Positions 44,014 through 54,701 of a DNA stretch of 64,000 nucleotides are shown one piece after another (positions within the stretch are counted from its first letter, which is position 1; each line of letters begins with the position of its first letter). Where the stretch lies: NCBI RefSeq assembly GCF_018687715.1, contig NC_056767.1:27143501-27207500 (forward strand). The letters are read 5' to 3'. The translations under genes and the position numbers were made by a program. The notes beneath the pieces were generated by a model. That model saw only the letters and a list, made by a program, of their open reading frames with translations, did no database searches and had not been told where the DNA came from. This DNA comes from Carya illinoinensis. Its lineage: Eukaryota > Streptophyta > Magnoliopsida > Fagales > Juglandaceae.

Positions 44014-45610
44014 TGTTGAAGTGTAAAAATTGCATGATTAAGTTGTTTAAGTGAATAAATTATTAACAAAAAAGGGTAGTTAAGCACTTAATTATGCAGT
44101 TGATTAATTAATTGATAAATTTTGATAATTTGCACTTGAAAAGATTTATTATGCATTTGTGCCACATCAGAATTAATATCTTAATTTTACTCCTCCCATT
44201 GTGAACACTTAATCCTAATTGATGTAGGGCATTTTTGGAAAAGGACTATCAATTGGATTGGCTAACAAAAGAATGGGAGGACCACACACTTAGAGCTGCT
44301 CTTGGATGGAATGCTCTGGGACGTGCAGGGCGTGGACGCTGAACGTAGGTGCACAACGCTGGTCCCGCAAGGTGCAAAGCATGGGCTACGGAAAAAGAAT
44401 TACGCTACAGTTTTTTCTTCAGGCCGAATTCGTTGTTGGGTTGTGGGGCATTTTTGCCAGACTAGAGGAGTTTTAATTGGGGGTCGGTTAATGTTTTTTT
44501 TTTTTTGGGAGGGGGGGCAGGAATTTTTTTTTTTTGGGTTGGCGCTGTTTTGGACTTTTCTTTCTTTTTTTTTTCTTTTTTCTTTTTTCTCTTTGCATTT
44601 GGAAGTGGGACGATATGCAAGAGGGGGGGATCCTCTCGCAGCGTAGTTTATCTTTTTTTCCCTTTCCGTAACTTGGGCATTCGGTTTTTATTTTAATTTC
44701 AGCTTCTGCAATTTTGTTTAGACAATGATTTCAGATGTTAGGGTTCATTCCTTTGGGACATTTTGCTAATTTAGAGATGATAGGCTAGACTTTTAGTTTG
44801 GGATTCAAGGAGTAACCCATGACTAATTTGGGTTGGATTTTCTTCAATGTTATGTGATTTTTATGATTAACTTGTTGGATTATATTTCAGTTTGCATCTA
44901 GAAAGAATTGAAGTTCTTTGTTATTGATTTAGCTCAGTTGTAGACGTAAAGACACAATTGATACTTGAACAAGTAACAAGATTTTGATGGTTTTCTTTCA
45001 TTGTTTTATAGTTGTTATAAAATCTGTTGAGACATTTTATTAGACCAAAAATTGTGGTTCATTGCTATATTATCCAACCATAACTTCTAGGAATGGGAGA
45101 ATGATTAAGAGAGGATGAAAAGAAAAGTAAATCTATCACCAAATCAATGGGTGAAAATTGCATTCCAAGTGTTTGTTTTATTGTTTCTTACAAGTTTAAT
45201 TCATTTGCTACACACTTTCTTTAAGCCTCTTAGTTTTGGTAATTTTAGAAGCTTAGATTCACTTTTATTTTCAGTTTTACTTGTGCTTTAACTTCCCAAA
45301 TGACCATTACCTTCACTCTTAAACCAATCCACGCCCCTTCGGTAAATAGTCATCACTTTGAGTTGGTACATTTAGTGACCAATACTTGAAGTTTATTTCA
45401 CACCCTTTTTTTTGTTTGTTCATAGTTCCACCCTTTTAGTTTAAACTTCATTTTTCTTTTCAGAATATTTTGTCGCCATAATTAGGACTGAGATATTAGT
45501 GTTTGCTTAATTCCCTTTGTCCTTGTGAAATTGATATTGAGATTTACCCTCGTATTACTTTAACAACTTCTACGCTTGGAAGTCGAGATTATAAGCTGAC
45601 CAAGTTTTTG
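44014..45610 (+). mobile_element. Inserted LTR with a short internal remnant, inside the right arm
   Basis: It begins TGTTGAAGTGTAAAAATTGC and runs about 1.59 kb to near GCTGACCA (45602), followed by AGTTTTTG. In many plant Gypsy elements AGTTTTTGGCGCC is the start of the tRNA-Asp type primer site, so this looks like a 5' LTR plus the first few bases of the interior, cut off. It interrupts integrase coding DNA that is continuous in the left arm (about 38384). No clear target duplication was found. The interior is non-coding, with T-rich and G-rich runs near 44490-44590. Confidence 0.6.
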
Positions 45611-45629
45611 CCATATTACTTTGCCCGCC

Positions 45630-45850
45630 AGCACCTTTCCTTTAGAATGGTTGCCATATATGCTTTCGCGTATCTCTGCTAACATGTATTGGGCCTTTTC
45701 GAACGAGATGCACCTAAGGAGGGGTGTGGAATACCCCCTTCGATATAGAACACCGTCGACTATGGTGTTTCGTGTTGCTCTGTTCCTGATCTTTTTGGCT
45801 TCCCACCTATTGTCGGGCACCTCATTGGCATCCACATATTTGATAATGTT
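45630..45850 (-). pseudogene. Gypsy integrase remnant, right arm, H2C2 part
   Basis: The minus-strand frame includes NTIVDGVLYRRGYSTPLLRC and ISFEKAQYMLAEIRES, the same block as left arm 38215-38335. It breaks at the LTR insertion. Confidence 0.78.
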
Positions 45851-46174
45851 CCAGTGCTCCTAGTTCAACCTCTATTACCTCAATTCCCACTGCAGGTACC
45901 TCGACAGTCTTGAACATCGCTCGCTCTAGGAGAGGGGTACTCTATTGTCCAGATGTCGTTCTTGCCAGCCTGTTCGCTTTGTGGTTTTTGGTCCTTGGAA
46001 TTTGTTGAACCTAGAAGTACTTGAAGTAGTTGTGCTCAGCCTTTATTATGTTAGATACTTTTTCAGCTTCTCGCTCTTTGCTGCCAACTCTCCCCGTACT
46101 TGGCTGACCACTACCTGGGAGTCAGCTCGTAGTTCTACTTCCTCGATGCCTAGGGACCTAGTGATTGTCAGGCT

Positions 46175-46900
46175 TTAGAATAATGCCTCGTATTTTGCCT
46201 CGTTGTTTATAGTTTTGAATGCCAGTTTGATAGCATAGTTTTGTTCTTTGCCCTCATTTGTAAGTATATGCACTCTCACTCCCCCTCCAACCCGACAAGA
46301 CGAGCCATCCACAAAGACTTGCCAAGGTTTCACGGAATGTGCATGTTCAGCCTCCTCAGGAAAGCTTGTGAACTCTACCACAAAATTCACCAACACTTGT
46401 CTCTTGATAGAAGTCTGTGGTGTGTACTCGATGTCGAATTCACTTAACTCCACAGAACTAAGGTGTCTAGCCTTTGCAGGATCTCTTTAGAGGGGTCTCG
46501 GTGAGGACTTTGACTGGGTGAGATTGAAAATATGAGCGGAGTTTTCGAGTGGTTACCACCAAGGTGAAGGTGAACTACTCTATGCGTGGGTATCTGGCCT
46601 CCGCTCCACGATAGGCCCAGCTGGTGTAGTTTATGGGTCTCTAGACCCTGCCGTTGTCTCATACCAAGGCCAAGGAGGCCGCTTGCTGGAAGACATATAG
46701 GTACAAGATTAGGACATATCCGCATTTGGGTTGGCTAAGTGAAAAAGGGCTAGTGAGGTACTTTTTTAGGGCGTCGAACGCTCGGTCGCACTCTTCATCC
46801 CAGTTTAGCACTTTTAAGGGGTGACACTTATCAGTGGACCTTGACACAAAACGATTAAGGGCCGCTACCAGACCCATTAGCTTCTAAACTTTTTTTATGT
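46175..46900 (-). pseudogene. Gypsy RNase H remnant, right arm
   Basis: The frame 46453-46175 gives ELSEFDIEYTPQTSIKRQVL, the spacer, then WQVFVDGSSCRVGGGVRVHI and TINNEAKYEALF, the RNase H start with a catalytic Asp in FVDGS. Upstream, 46877-46659 contains the RT/RNase H connection (LNWDEECDRAFDALKKYLTS). In-frame stops separate the pieces. This part is missing from the left arm. Confidence 0.8.
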
Positions 46901-47453
46901 TCTGAGGGGTGAGCATGTCAAGTATGGCTTCCACCTTCTCTAGGTTGGCCTTAATTCTTTGCTCCAACACCATGAAGCCCAGGAATTTCCTAGAGCTCAA
47001 GCCAAAAGCACATTTTGTCGGGTTCAGCTTCATCTGGTACTGCCTCAACACTACGAAGGTTTCTCAGAAGTCACCCAGGTGCTGCTTGAGAGTTCCACTT
47101 TTGACTAGCAAGTCACCCACGTAGACCTCCATATTCCTCCTGATATAATCTTTAAACATGCGATTGACCAATAGTTGGTAGGTGGCCTCTGCGTTCTTCA
47201 ACTCCAATGGCATGGCTGAGTAGCAGTATAGCACCCTGTCGGTGATGAACGACGTATTCTCCTCGCCGTCCAAGTTCATGCAGATTTGATTGTACCTAGA
47301 GTAGACGTCCATAAAACTCAGCATGTGATGACTAGGCATTGAGTCAACGATCAGGTTGATGCAAGGAAACGGGAAGCTATCCTTCAGGCAGACCTTATTT
47401 AGGTTGGTGAAGTCTATCCTCCATTTGTCGCTTGGCATCTTTACCAGCACCAT
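46901..47453 (-). pseudogene. Gypsy reverse transcriptase remnant, right arm
   Basis: The frame 47453-47064 contains KMPSDKWRIDFTNLNKVCLK, DSFPFPCINLIVDS, LSFMDVYSRYNQICMN and AMPLELKNAEATYQLLVNRM. The catalytic box reads YVGD at 47112-47123 where YVDD is expected, so the active site is broken. Downstream the connection continues to about 46900. Confidence 0.85.
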
Positions 47454-48270
47454 GTTGGATAGTCAGTCTGGGTAGCGAGCTTTTCATATGAATCCCATCG
47501 TAAGTAATCGGTTGACCTCCACAACAATGGTGGCTTTCTTCTCTACATTGAAGCTCTTGTGCTTTTATCTTACCCCTTTGGGCTTAAGGTCCACACTCAG
47601 GCAGTGTTGCATGATTTCTGGGTCGATTCTTCGCATTTCCTCTTGACTCTAGGCGAAGACGTCCCTGTGATCCATGTGGAGCCGATGCATGGCATCCCTC
47701 ATTTCGAGAGTCATCCCGGTGCAGATCCTAGCAGTGGCTTCTGGGTGGCTTGGGTCCAGCAAGACTAGTTCTAGCGGCTCGTTTGGCTCCACCTTCCTAA
47801 GTGCATATTCATCTCGAATCTCGCCATCTGCTAGGGGGCACTCGGGTGGGGTTAGAGGACGTCCTGCGCACTTTTCCTTTCTTCCTCGGTGGTGGCTCCC
47901 CCTCCAATACTACCAGAGCCTACACACTCGTTTGGTCCCACATTATCCCTCAACGTATTGGTGGTTCCATCGGGCATCTCTTGCTCTTTCCCTTCTTGTT
48001 GTTCTGTTGCCACGATTCTTGCTTCCATGCTTACTGTTGCTACTTCCTCCTACCCTCGAGTCGTTTGAGAATGGGTTGTCGCAGGCGTACGAAGGACATG
48101 TGAAGTTTATAAAGATCCCACAGAAGGTGCCACTATTAACGTTATGTTTCACATACCTTTGGTCTTGCTCTCAGCAACTTGGGTCTTCGGTCTTGGATCT
48201 GCAAACACAAAGAAAACATGGCGAGATAGGGGCCGTGGTGGTGGCCAGGGAGCCTCCGATGCCATAGTTA
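47454..48270 (-). mobile_element. Right arm, decayed Gypsy protease/gag-end region
   Basis: By position this should hold the protease and gag end. I could not recognise a domain. Both strands have chance frames (for example 47674-48267 plus), which are shadows. Confidence 0.5.
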
Positions 48271-49230
48271 ATATTGTCATAGTATTTAGTACAAGAGAAT
48301 AGCAAGTTCAGAGAGAATTCTTCGTACCTGAAAAATGTCTTATATACCTAGTCTATGGAAGTCAATTGCCTATACTTTGTGTCAAGGGGGAATGTCACCT
48401 AAGCTGTCTCTTTAGTTATGTCCCATAAATACAATGTGGGTTCCTATCCCCTCTGCCCAGTTGCAGGTGCACCTTATTAGTTTTCTCTATTCTTGTTGTC
48501 AGGAGATCAAGGGTTCCTCGTGTTTACTGTCCGCCTACCTGCACATGCTTCTTTGAGGCTAGGCATCGTAGGGGGAGGCCCGGGTTACGTGCCCCTTGCT
48601 TCCTTGGCTTTGTGGCCGGGGACCTGCTTTGGGCCAGCGGGTCGTCTGGCCAGCCTTGGCTCCCTGTATCTAGGCTTGCACCCTGGGCCTCAGGCTTGGG
48701 GCAAAATTTCCTTACAAGCTTTATATTACAAAAAGATTTTATAAAAGTAAACTCACATGATTTCATGTGATATGTTAGATCTATTTTATAATAAAAATAG
48801 TTTACAATCTAACATACTATATTAATCCAAATCAACTTGTGAGTTGATTTTTATAAAATCTCTTTGTGGTTAGCGTATTTCTCTTTTTATTTATCTAATT
48901 ATTTTGTATCAATGAGGATTTTGTTAGGGTCTTTGCCCAAAAAAAAAAAAAAACCTTTTATTGTATAATAACATTAAAAATTTCCAACAAATGATGGCCT
49001 CGTTTAAAAAATAAAAATAAAAAGAAACTTACTCTCTAGTCAACCAATTAGTATATGAAAGTGAAAGAGTGGAACCAAATGCCTAATGAAAAAGCAAAGC
49101 CCATTGGGTTTGAAGTCTTGAAAGCAAAGTTCAAATACGAGATATCAAAAAAATATATTGTTGCCTATCTTAGAAGTCATACTATATAATCATATCAAAT
49201 TTTGACACTTATCCAAAATATGTAACATTA
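48271..49230 (-). mobile_element. Right arm, outer part with inverted host flank
   Basis: Mirror of 36975-37860. From about 48930 outwards the sequence is host-type DNA shared with segment B, here in inverted orientation (for example TTGGTTGACTAGAG on the complement near 49045). Confidence 0.75.
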
Positions 49231-49519
49231 ATTAGGGCTGAGAGTATTCGGACCGAATTTTTTTTTTTTTTGGTCAGGTCTGAAAATCGGATACCCAATA
49301 GGCTTCAGGAGGTTAACAGCCCATATTGTTACTATGTGGTTAAAATATTTTTGTAACCACCCGGATCCATGTTTGGACCCGGTTTGGCCATGCGGTTACC
49401 CGGTATCCGTACTATTTAAAAGAAAAATTACATTTGGTTAAATTGAAACATCTTCTCATCCCACGATTCCCACCTGAGGTTATTTCCTCGCACTCTCCCT
49501 CGCTCTCTCTTGTCGAAAC
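49231..49519. mobile_element. Left end of a hAT-like element, plus DNA flanking the next insertion
   Basis: It starts TAGGGCTGAGAGTATTCGGA, a hAT-type end. It has CCCGGT / GGTTACCCGG words to 49410 and a TATTTAAAAG motif at 49411. A right end was not found; the element may be truncated. The last bases GTCGAAAC serve as target duplication for the next element. Confidence 0.45.
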
Positions 49520-49769
49520 TAGGGCTGAGCAGAAATCCAAAAATCAGACTCCAGCTCCGGCTCCAACGAGTCGGAGTCTTTTTCCCCCTGGAAGTCGGAG
49601 TCGAAGGTGGAGGTGTCCTGACTCCGACTCCGCTCCGATCCGGCTCCGACACACTGATTTCGACTCCAATCAATCATTCGACTCTGACTTCCAATCCGAC
49701 TCCGACTTCTACTCCGACTCCGACTGCTATTCCGACTCTGACTCCGATATTGTGCATATTTTATAAAAA

Positions 49770-50560
49770 TATGTGTTATCAATATATTAACATCTAATAA
49801 ATAATAATGTATAAACATTATAATGAATAATATAAGTTAATATAGTTACTATAAGTTAATTTACATTACTAATTTACTATAAGTTAATATAAGTTAATAT
49901 AGTTATTAGTTACACTATAAGTTACTAATTACAATACCTTATATAGTTAATTTATACTACTAATTTACTATAAGTTACTATAAGTTAATATAGTTACTAT
50001 ATAAGTTACCATACCTTATATAGTTAATTTACATTACTAATTTACTATAAGTTATTATATAATAATATAGTTACTATATAAGTTACTATACCTTATATAA
50101 TTAATTTACATTACTAATTTACTATAAGTTACTATATAAGTTATTATAACTTATTTTATATTTTACATTACTAGTTTACCATAAGTCAATGTATAATATA
50201 TAGTTATATTATATATAATATATAGTTATATATATACTATATATATTAAGGGCTTATATATAGTTATACTTATATACTATAATATATATAGTTATATATT
50301 AACTTACTAATTAACTATACTTATATAATATATATATAGTTATACTTATATAATATAATATATATAGTTATATATTAACTTACTAATTAACTATACTTAT
50401 ATAATATATATATAGTTATACTTATATACTATAATATATATAGTTATACTTATATACTATAATATATAGTTATATATTAACTTACTAATTAACTATACTT
50501 ATATAATATATAGTTATATTATATAATAGTATAGTTAATATATATAGTATTAAAACAAAA
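49770..50560. repeat. AT minisatellite (TATAAGTTA / TATATAGTTA units)
   Basis: Nearly 800 bp of A/T-only sequence with iterated CTATAAGTTAATATAGTTA and TATATATAGTTATACTTATA words at irregular period. It lies inside the hAT-like element. Confidence 0.9.
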
Positions 50561-50914
50561 TTAATATTTGATTTAGAGTTAAAAAAAAAAAAAGGCTAAA
50601 AATACCAAAACAGAGCCCAAACGGCGTCGTTGGACTCTATTTTGGTTGCCAAAACTAAGTTAATTTTAGTAAAACGGCGCCGTTTACTTCAGTCTGTACT
50701 GAAGTATTAAGACCGGTTTTATTTCCCCCCCCCCCCCCCATACTGAAGTGAAGTCTGGCATATTTGAACTTTTGATTAGGGTTTATACTCCAAAACTTTA
50801 TACTACAAACTCAGCCCCCACGAAAGTTGAAACGGCACAGCGACAGCCCCAGCCTTCGACTCCCTCAGCCACCACGAAACGGCGCAGCCCCAGCCTCCAA
50901 CGGCTTCTCCAGTA

Positions 50915-50917
<3 letters not shown>

Positions 50918-50956
<39 letters not shown>
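50918..50956. repeat. (CT)n microsatellite
   Basis: About 19 CT units inside the hAT-like element. Confidence 0.95.
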
Positions 50957-50957
<1 letters not shown>

Positions 50958-51764
50958 GTGTTTGATTCATGGATATGGGTTTGAAATCCGGTATCTCCGA
51001 CACTCCGACGGCGCCACGATATTATTTTTGATTTCTCTTTTAAATGCTATGAGTTTGGTTGTTGATTGTTGATTTGTTTGTTGGTTGTTGATTTTTTATT
51101 TCTCTCTCTCTCTCTCTTTTATCTGCTATCGTGAGGCCGGCTAATATTATGCACTAGATTTGTTTTTTTTTTCTCTCTCTTTTTTGTTGAATTTGCAAAC
51201 TAGCAGTTTAAGGATGCAGTTCAATATATAATTATATATAATATTTCTCGTGTTTAAAAGACCGGTAAGTGTTGAGGGTGTAGTACGTATGACTCTGTAG
51301 TTTCCTGTTGGAGTAATATTCCAGGTGTAGTTGCCGAGCTTTGGATTCCTTTCGGCTAAAAAAATGAAGATAAGGGATTAATTAATAATTAGTTTGTTAG
51401 ATGACAGTAATAATTACATGAATATATAGAATAATATTAAGAGATTAAAGCTCAATTTCTTAAGCTTTTTAACCAAATTACATCAGCATTGCTAATATTC
51501 ATTAGAAGAAACTTAAATCTCAAATTGTAAATCATTACCTTTCATTAAATCTCAAATTGTAAATCTCAAATTAGCTATTTTAAAGCCATAGGACATTTTT
51601 TCTCATTACTACCATATATGTATATCATATAAGTTACTTGAGTAATATTTACGTTAGTTCATGAATTTATTTTGTTTATGTTTATCTTATTTGTTGTGTT
51701 CAACAGTTCTAGTTATTAAATCATAGATATGGAAGGCACAAACACTCCTACATCCACAGGTGGT

Positions 51765-51965
51765 AATTTTGGTTATGTATTTTTAATTTTAGGTTGTAAT
51801 TTTGGACCTTTGGTTATGTATTTTTAATTTTAGGTTTTAATTTTGGTTATATATTTTTAATTTTAGGTTGTAATTTTGGACCTTTGGTTATGTATTTTTA
51901 ATTTTAGGTTTTAATTTTGGTTATGTATTTTTAATTTTAGGTTGTAATTTTGCTTATGTAATTTT
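51765..51965. repeat. Short tandem repeat, GGTTATGTATTTTTAATTTT units
   Basis: Five or so units of about 35-48 bp, alternating GGTTGTAATTTTGG and GGTTTTAATTTTGG, non-coding, in the hAT-like element. Confidence 0.85.
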
Positions 51966-52380
51966 AATGTGTGTATTTAGTTTTAATTTAGTTTTTAATT
52001 TTGGTTGCACATTTGAATTTAGTTTTATTTTCTAATGTGATAATTTTGGTTACATAAATTAGAAATCTCAAATTATATTTTAAAAAAAAAATTGATATAG
52101 AAGCTCAAATCCGATTAGAGTTGCAAATTGTAAAATTGAAATGTTAATTGGATTTAGGAAAAAAGTCTAAAAAAAAGTCCAATAAAAAAGCCCAACAAAA
52201 AGCCCAACTCCGACACCACTCCGACTCCGCTCCGACAAGTTAGAGTCAGAGTCAGAGCGGAGTGGGGTGCAAGCAGAGTCGGAGTCGGAGGTCGGATTCG
52301 GCCTCCGACAAAGTCGGAGTCGGAGTCGGAGGAGACCAAATCCGACTCGGGTTGGATCGGTGCTCAGCCCTAGCCGAAAC

Positions 52381-53532
52381 CTTAAGGCAAAATTTGAGCC
52401 GTCACTGCCGGTTAACACCACAGAGAACGTCGCCGCATGTTACCATCACAGGTATGGGACTCCTCTTTTACATCTAATTCTTTTGTTTTGTTTTCGTTTC
52501 TTCTATTTTGTCGGCGCCCACCCTAAGCTATTTTCTCCCCTTCTTCAGTCTTGATCGTCTCTCCCCCTCTTTAGAGTCATCAGCACATACCCATCATGGC
52601 ACGGTGTCCAAGTTTGTCAATGAACTCTGAAAATCTCCATTAATATATGCAAAACTTCTTGTATTGGCTAATCTAGACATTGATTAGCAATTCATTCATC
52701 ACTCCATATCTAGATGCAATTTGCCCAAATCTAGGCATTATGGAGTTTTTGAAATTTCTTATTATAGATTTGGTGTAGTTTATGGAAACTTAGTTGGATG
52801 TGTGCTTTGTGCGAAATGTTTCTATCTTGGTTTTGAAGTTCTTGTAGATCTCTTTCATATAGGACTCGCTGAGATAGCTAATGACTTGAATCGAAGTCTG
52901 AGTTTTTGTGTTTAAATCCAAATGCAGTCTGCTCAGATCTGGATTTTTGTGTTTGTGTTTGTGAATAAACTATATATATGTGTGTGTGTGTGTGAATGAT
53001 TCTCTGGTAAGAATTGATTTAGCAGAAAATTTTTTTTAAAAAAATTCAATCTGACATATTAACAATGTTTGTATGATAGCATGTTGATGGGTGATGTTTT
53101 TACTATATATGGAAGGAACCCAAAAGGAGGCAATGAAGCGACTTGCCAAGGCTGATGTTAAATACTGATTTGTCATTGACATTGGAAACACCTTGGCTGC
53201 TACCAAGCGGTGAGGACGAGCTATTTTGGGTCTTATAATTTCCTAGTAATGTTGAAAAGATTTGGCTCTATTTGCTTGCACTTTGCTTGTATATGTCTCT
53301 ACTAGCTAAATTTATCTTTGTTCTAAAGTTGATGTTTTTCATTATGATGTAAACAACAATGTAAAGTGTGTAGTGTATTGTGTATGTTGATGTCTATTAT
53401 TATTTATTTTGTTTTATTAAAATTTGAATAGGCAATAAAAAAGTTTAAAAATTACCTAGAAAAATATTCATTATATAAAAAATGCCCTTATCGTCAGTGG
53501 CTTTTCTTAATTTGACTTGAGTTTTCTAGTTT
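52381..53532. other. Unassigned DNA between the hAT-like element and segment B
   Basis: No gene could be supported. A short stretch near 53110-53200 (KEPKRRQ-like frames with stops) might be a fragment of something coding, but I do not recognise it. A short TG microsatellite lies near 52978-52995. Confidence 0.5.
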
Positions 53533-53965
53533 AGGAGTTATCACTGAATTTCATGGAAGTAGAGGCATTTTGGTTTTAATATCATTCTCGATTCGTAATT
53601 ACTAGCCGTAGATACGATCGATGGCAGTGCATGGAAATGTAATATAGGTGATGGCGATGCGGATCTTTATTCTTCAAAGAACTTCTATAACTATGGATAT
53701 CTGATGATGTTAGGTGTAGCTGATGAAAAATTACGTAGATCAAGGGTCAGTGGAGGATGGTACAGTTGAGATGGACAGGGAGGTCGGCTAGCCCTTCAAA
53801 ATCTGCCTATGTTACGTTGATATAATTATTTTCTTATTTTAGGAACCAGATATACTGAGTTACTAACATTCAGAGGACATCCATATGTGCAACATGATAG
53901 CTAAGTGAAGGTTTGTTTCAAGTGGTAAAAAAAAAAAAAAAAAAAATGTCCTTTGTAAGTTTGAG

Positions 53966-54310
53966 CAAAGTTTTGAATATTGTTTCAGCGACGTTTTGGT
54001 TAAGTATTGGAATGAAATATTTTGATATGAGTACTATTTCGGGATTGTTTATATATTTTAAAAGTTAAAACACATACAAAAATTTTTATATGTGAAAATT
54101 TGAGTGAAAATTACAAAACAATCAAGATTTTTATATTAATTACAAACCACACCCAACAGTATTGACCGAAATGCACTGAAAATTGGCTGATATTGACTAA
54201 AACGCATTGAAAGGGTCGGTATTTGATCTAGTACAAAACACATACCTTTCCGAGCCGGTTACTATTCCAGCATGATAAATTTCGAACCCCATGCAGTATT
54301 CAAAACATTG
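53966..54310. mobile_element. 345-bp MITE private to segment B
   Basis: Ends CAAAGTTTTGAATATTG and CAGTATTCAAAACATTG (inverted, 15 of 17 matching). Flanks AGTTTGAG (53958-53965) and AGTTTGGG (54311-54318) match at 7 of 8. Segment A (about 20100) reads GTTTGAGTCTTTTCTC without the insert. An 8-bp duplication suggests hAT. A Mutator relative is possible. Confidence 0.78.
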
Positions 54311-54701
54311 AGTTTGGGCCCTTCTCTCTTAGATATATTAGCTTCAATGGAAGACTTTATATTGGGGAGCTTAAAAGGTTAAAAAAACGAGTGAATAAAA
54401 ACGATATTAATTTGCACAATTAAGGAGTATTAATCTGCATGTGGAGTATAAGGCCGAAGAAGCTTTAAAATCCTGCAAGTGGGCGAGATTTAAGAATGCT
54501 GCCGTTTAAATTAAAGTCAAACTTCTGATTCCAAATTTTGTAAGTTGGAAAAAGATTTAACACTTTTGAGACTATCAGAACCCTTTGGAGCAACGAACTC
54601 GCAACTCAGTATGTGCATACATATTATATATATATATATGGGAGTATTTTAGGTGCATCAACACAAAAGTGCTACACAATCACTTGCATGTTTGTTTTAC
54701 T

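Larger units (their letters stand above)
36975..49230. repeat. Large inverted duplication: two arms around 41410-41660
   Basis: The left arm (36975-41410) and right arm (41660-49230) match in reverse complement, checked by eye at many points: ATCATTTGTTGGAAATTTTT at 37230 against 48980; GCCCAGGGTGCAAGCCTAGA at 37577 against 48670; TAGTTTACATTTCTATGTTG at 39369 against 43010; the block near 40150 against 41980. The outermost 300 bp or so of each arm is host flank also found in segment B (63660-63990). A single transposon insertion would not invert its own flank. The arms differ by a deletion in the left arm (RT/RNase H missing at about 37985), a hAT-like insert in the left arm, and an LTR insert in the right arm. 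Confidence 0.82.
49520..52372. mobile_element. 2.85-kb hAT-like element with 6-bp satellite ends and 8-bp TSD
   Basis: Terminal inverted repeats TAGGGCTGAGCA / TGCTCAGCCCTA are perfect over 12 bp. The 8-bp flanks GTCGAAAC (49512-49519) and GCCGAAAC (52373-52380) match at 7 of 8. Both subterminal regions are arrays of CCGACT (49610-49745) or its complement AGTCGG (52240-52345), so the element could fold end to end. Inside are a TATAGTTA-type minisatellite, CT microsatellites and a T-rich repeat (51760-51960). No transposase frame was recognised, so it is non-autonomous. Confidence 0.85.

Noticed and set aside
47674..48267. 197-codon plus-strand open frame
   Set aside because: It is antisense to the decayed Gypsy right arm, has no domain, and mirrors element DNA. 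It is a shadow frame.
49434..49818. Frames rich in Asp-Ser or Arg-Ser dipeptides, resembling an SR-type protein
   Set aside because: They are translations of the CCGACT array in the hAT-like element, present on both strands.
53100..53230. Fragment of a coding gene (KEPKRRQ wording)
   Set aside because: Too short, stops in every frame, and no family recognised.
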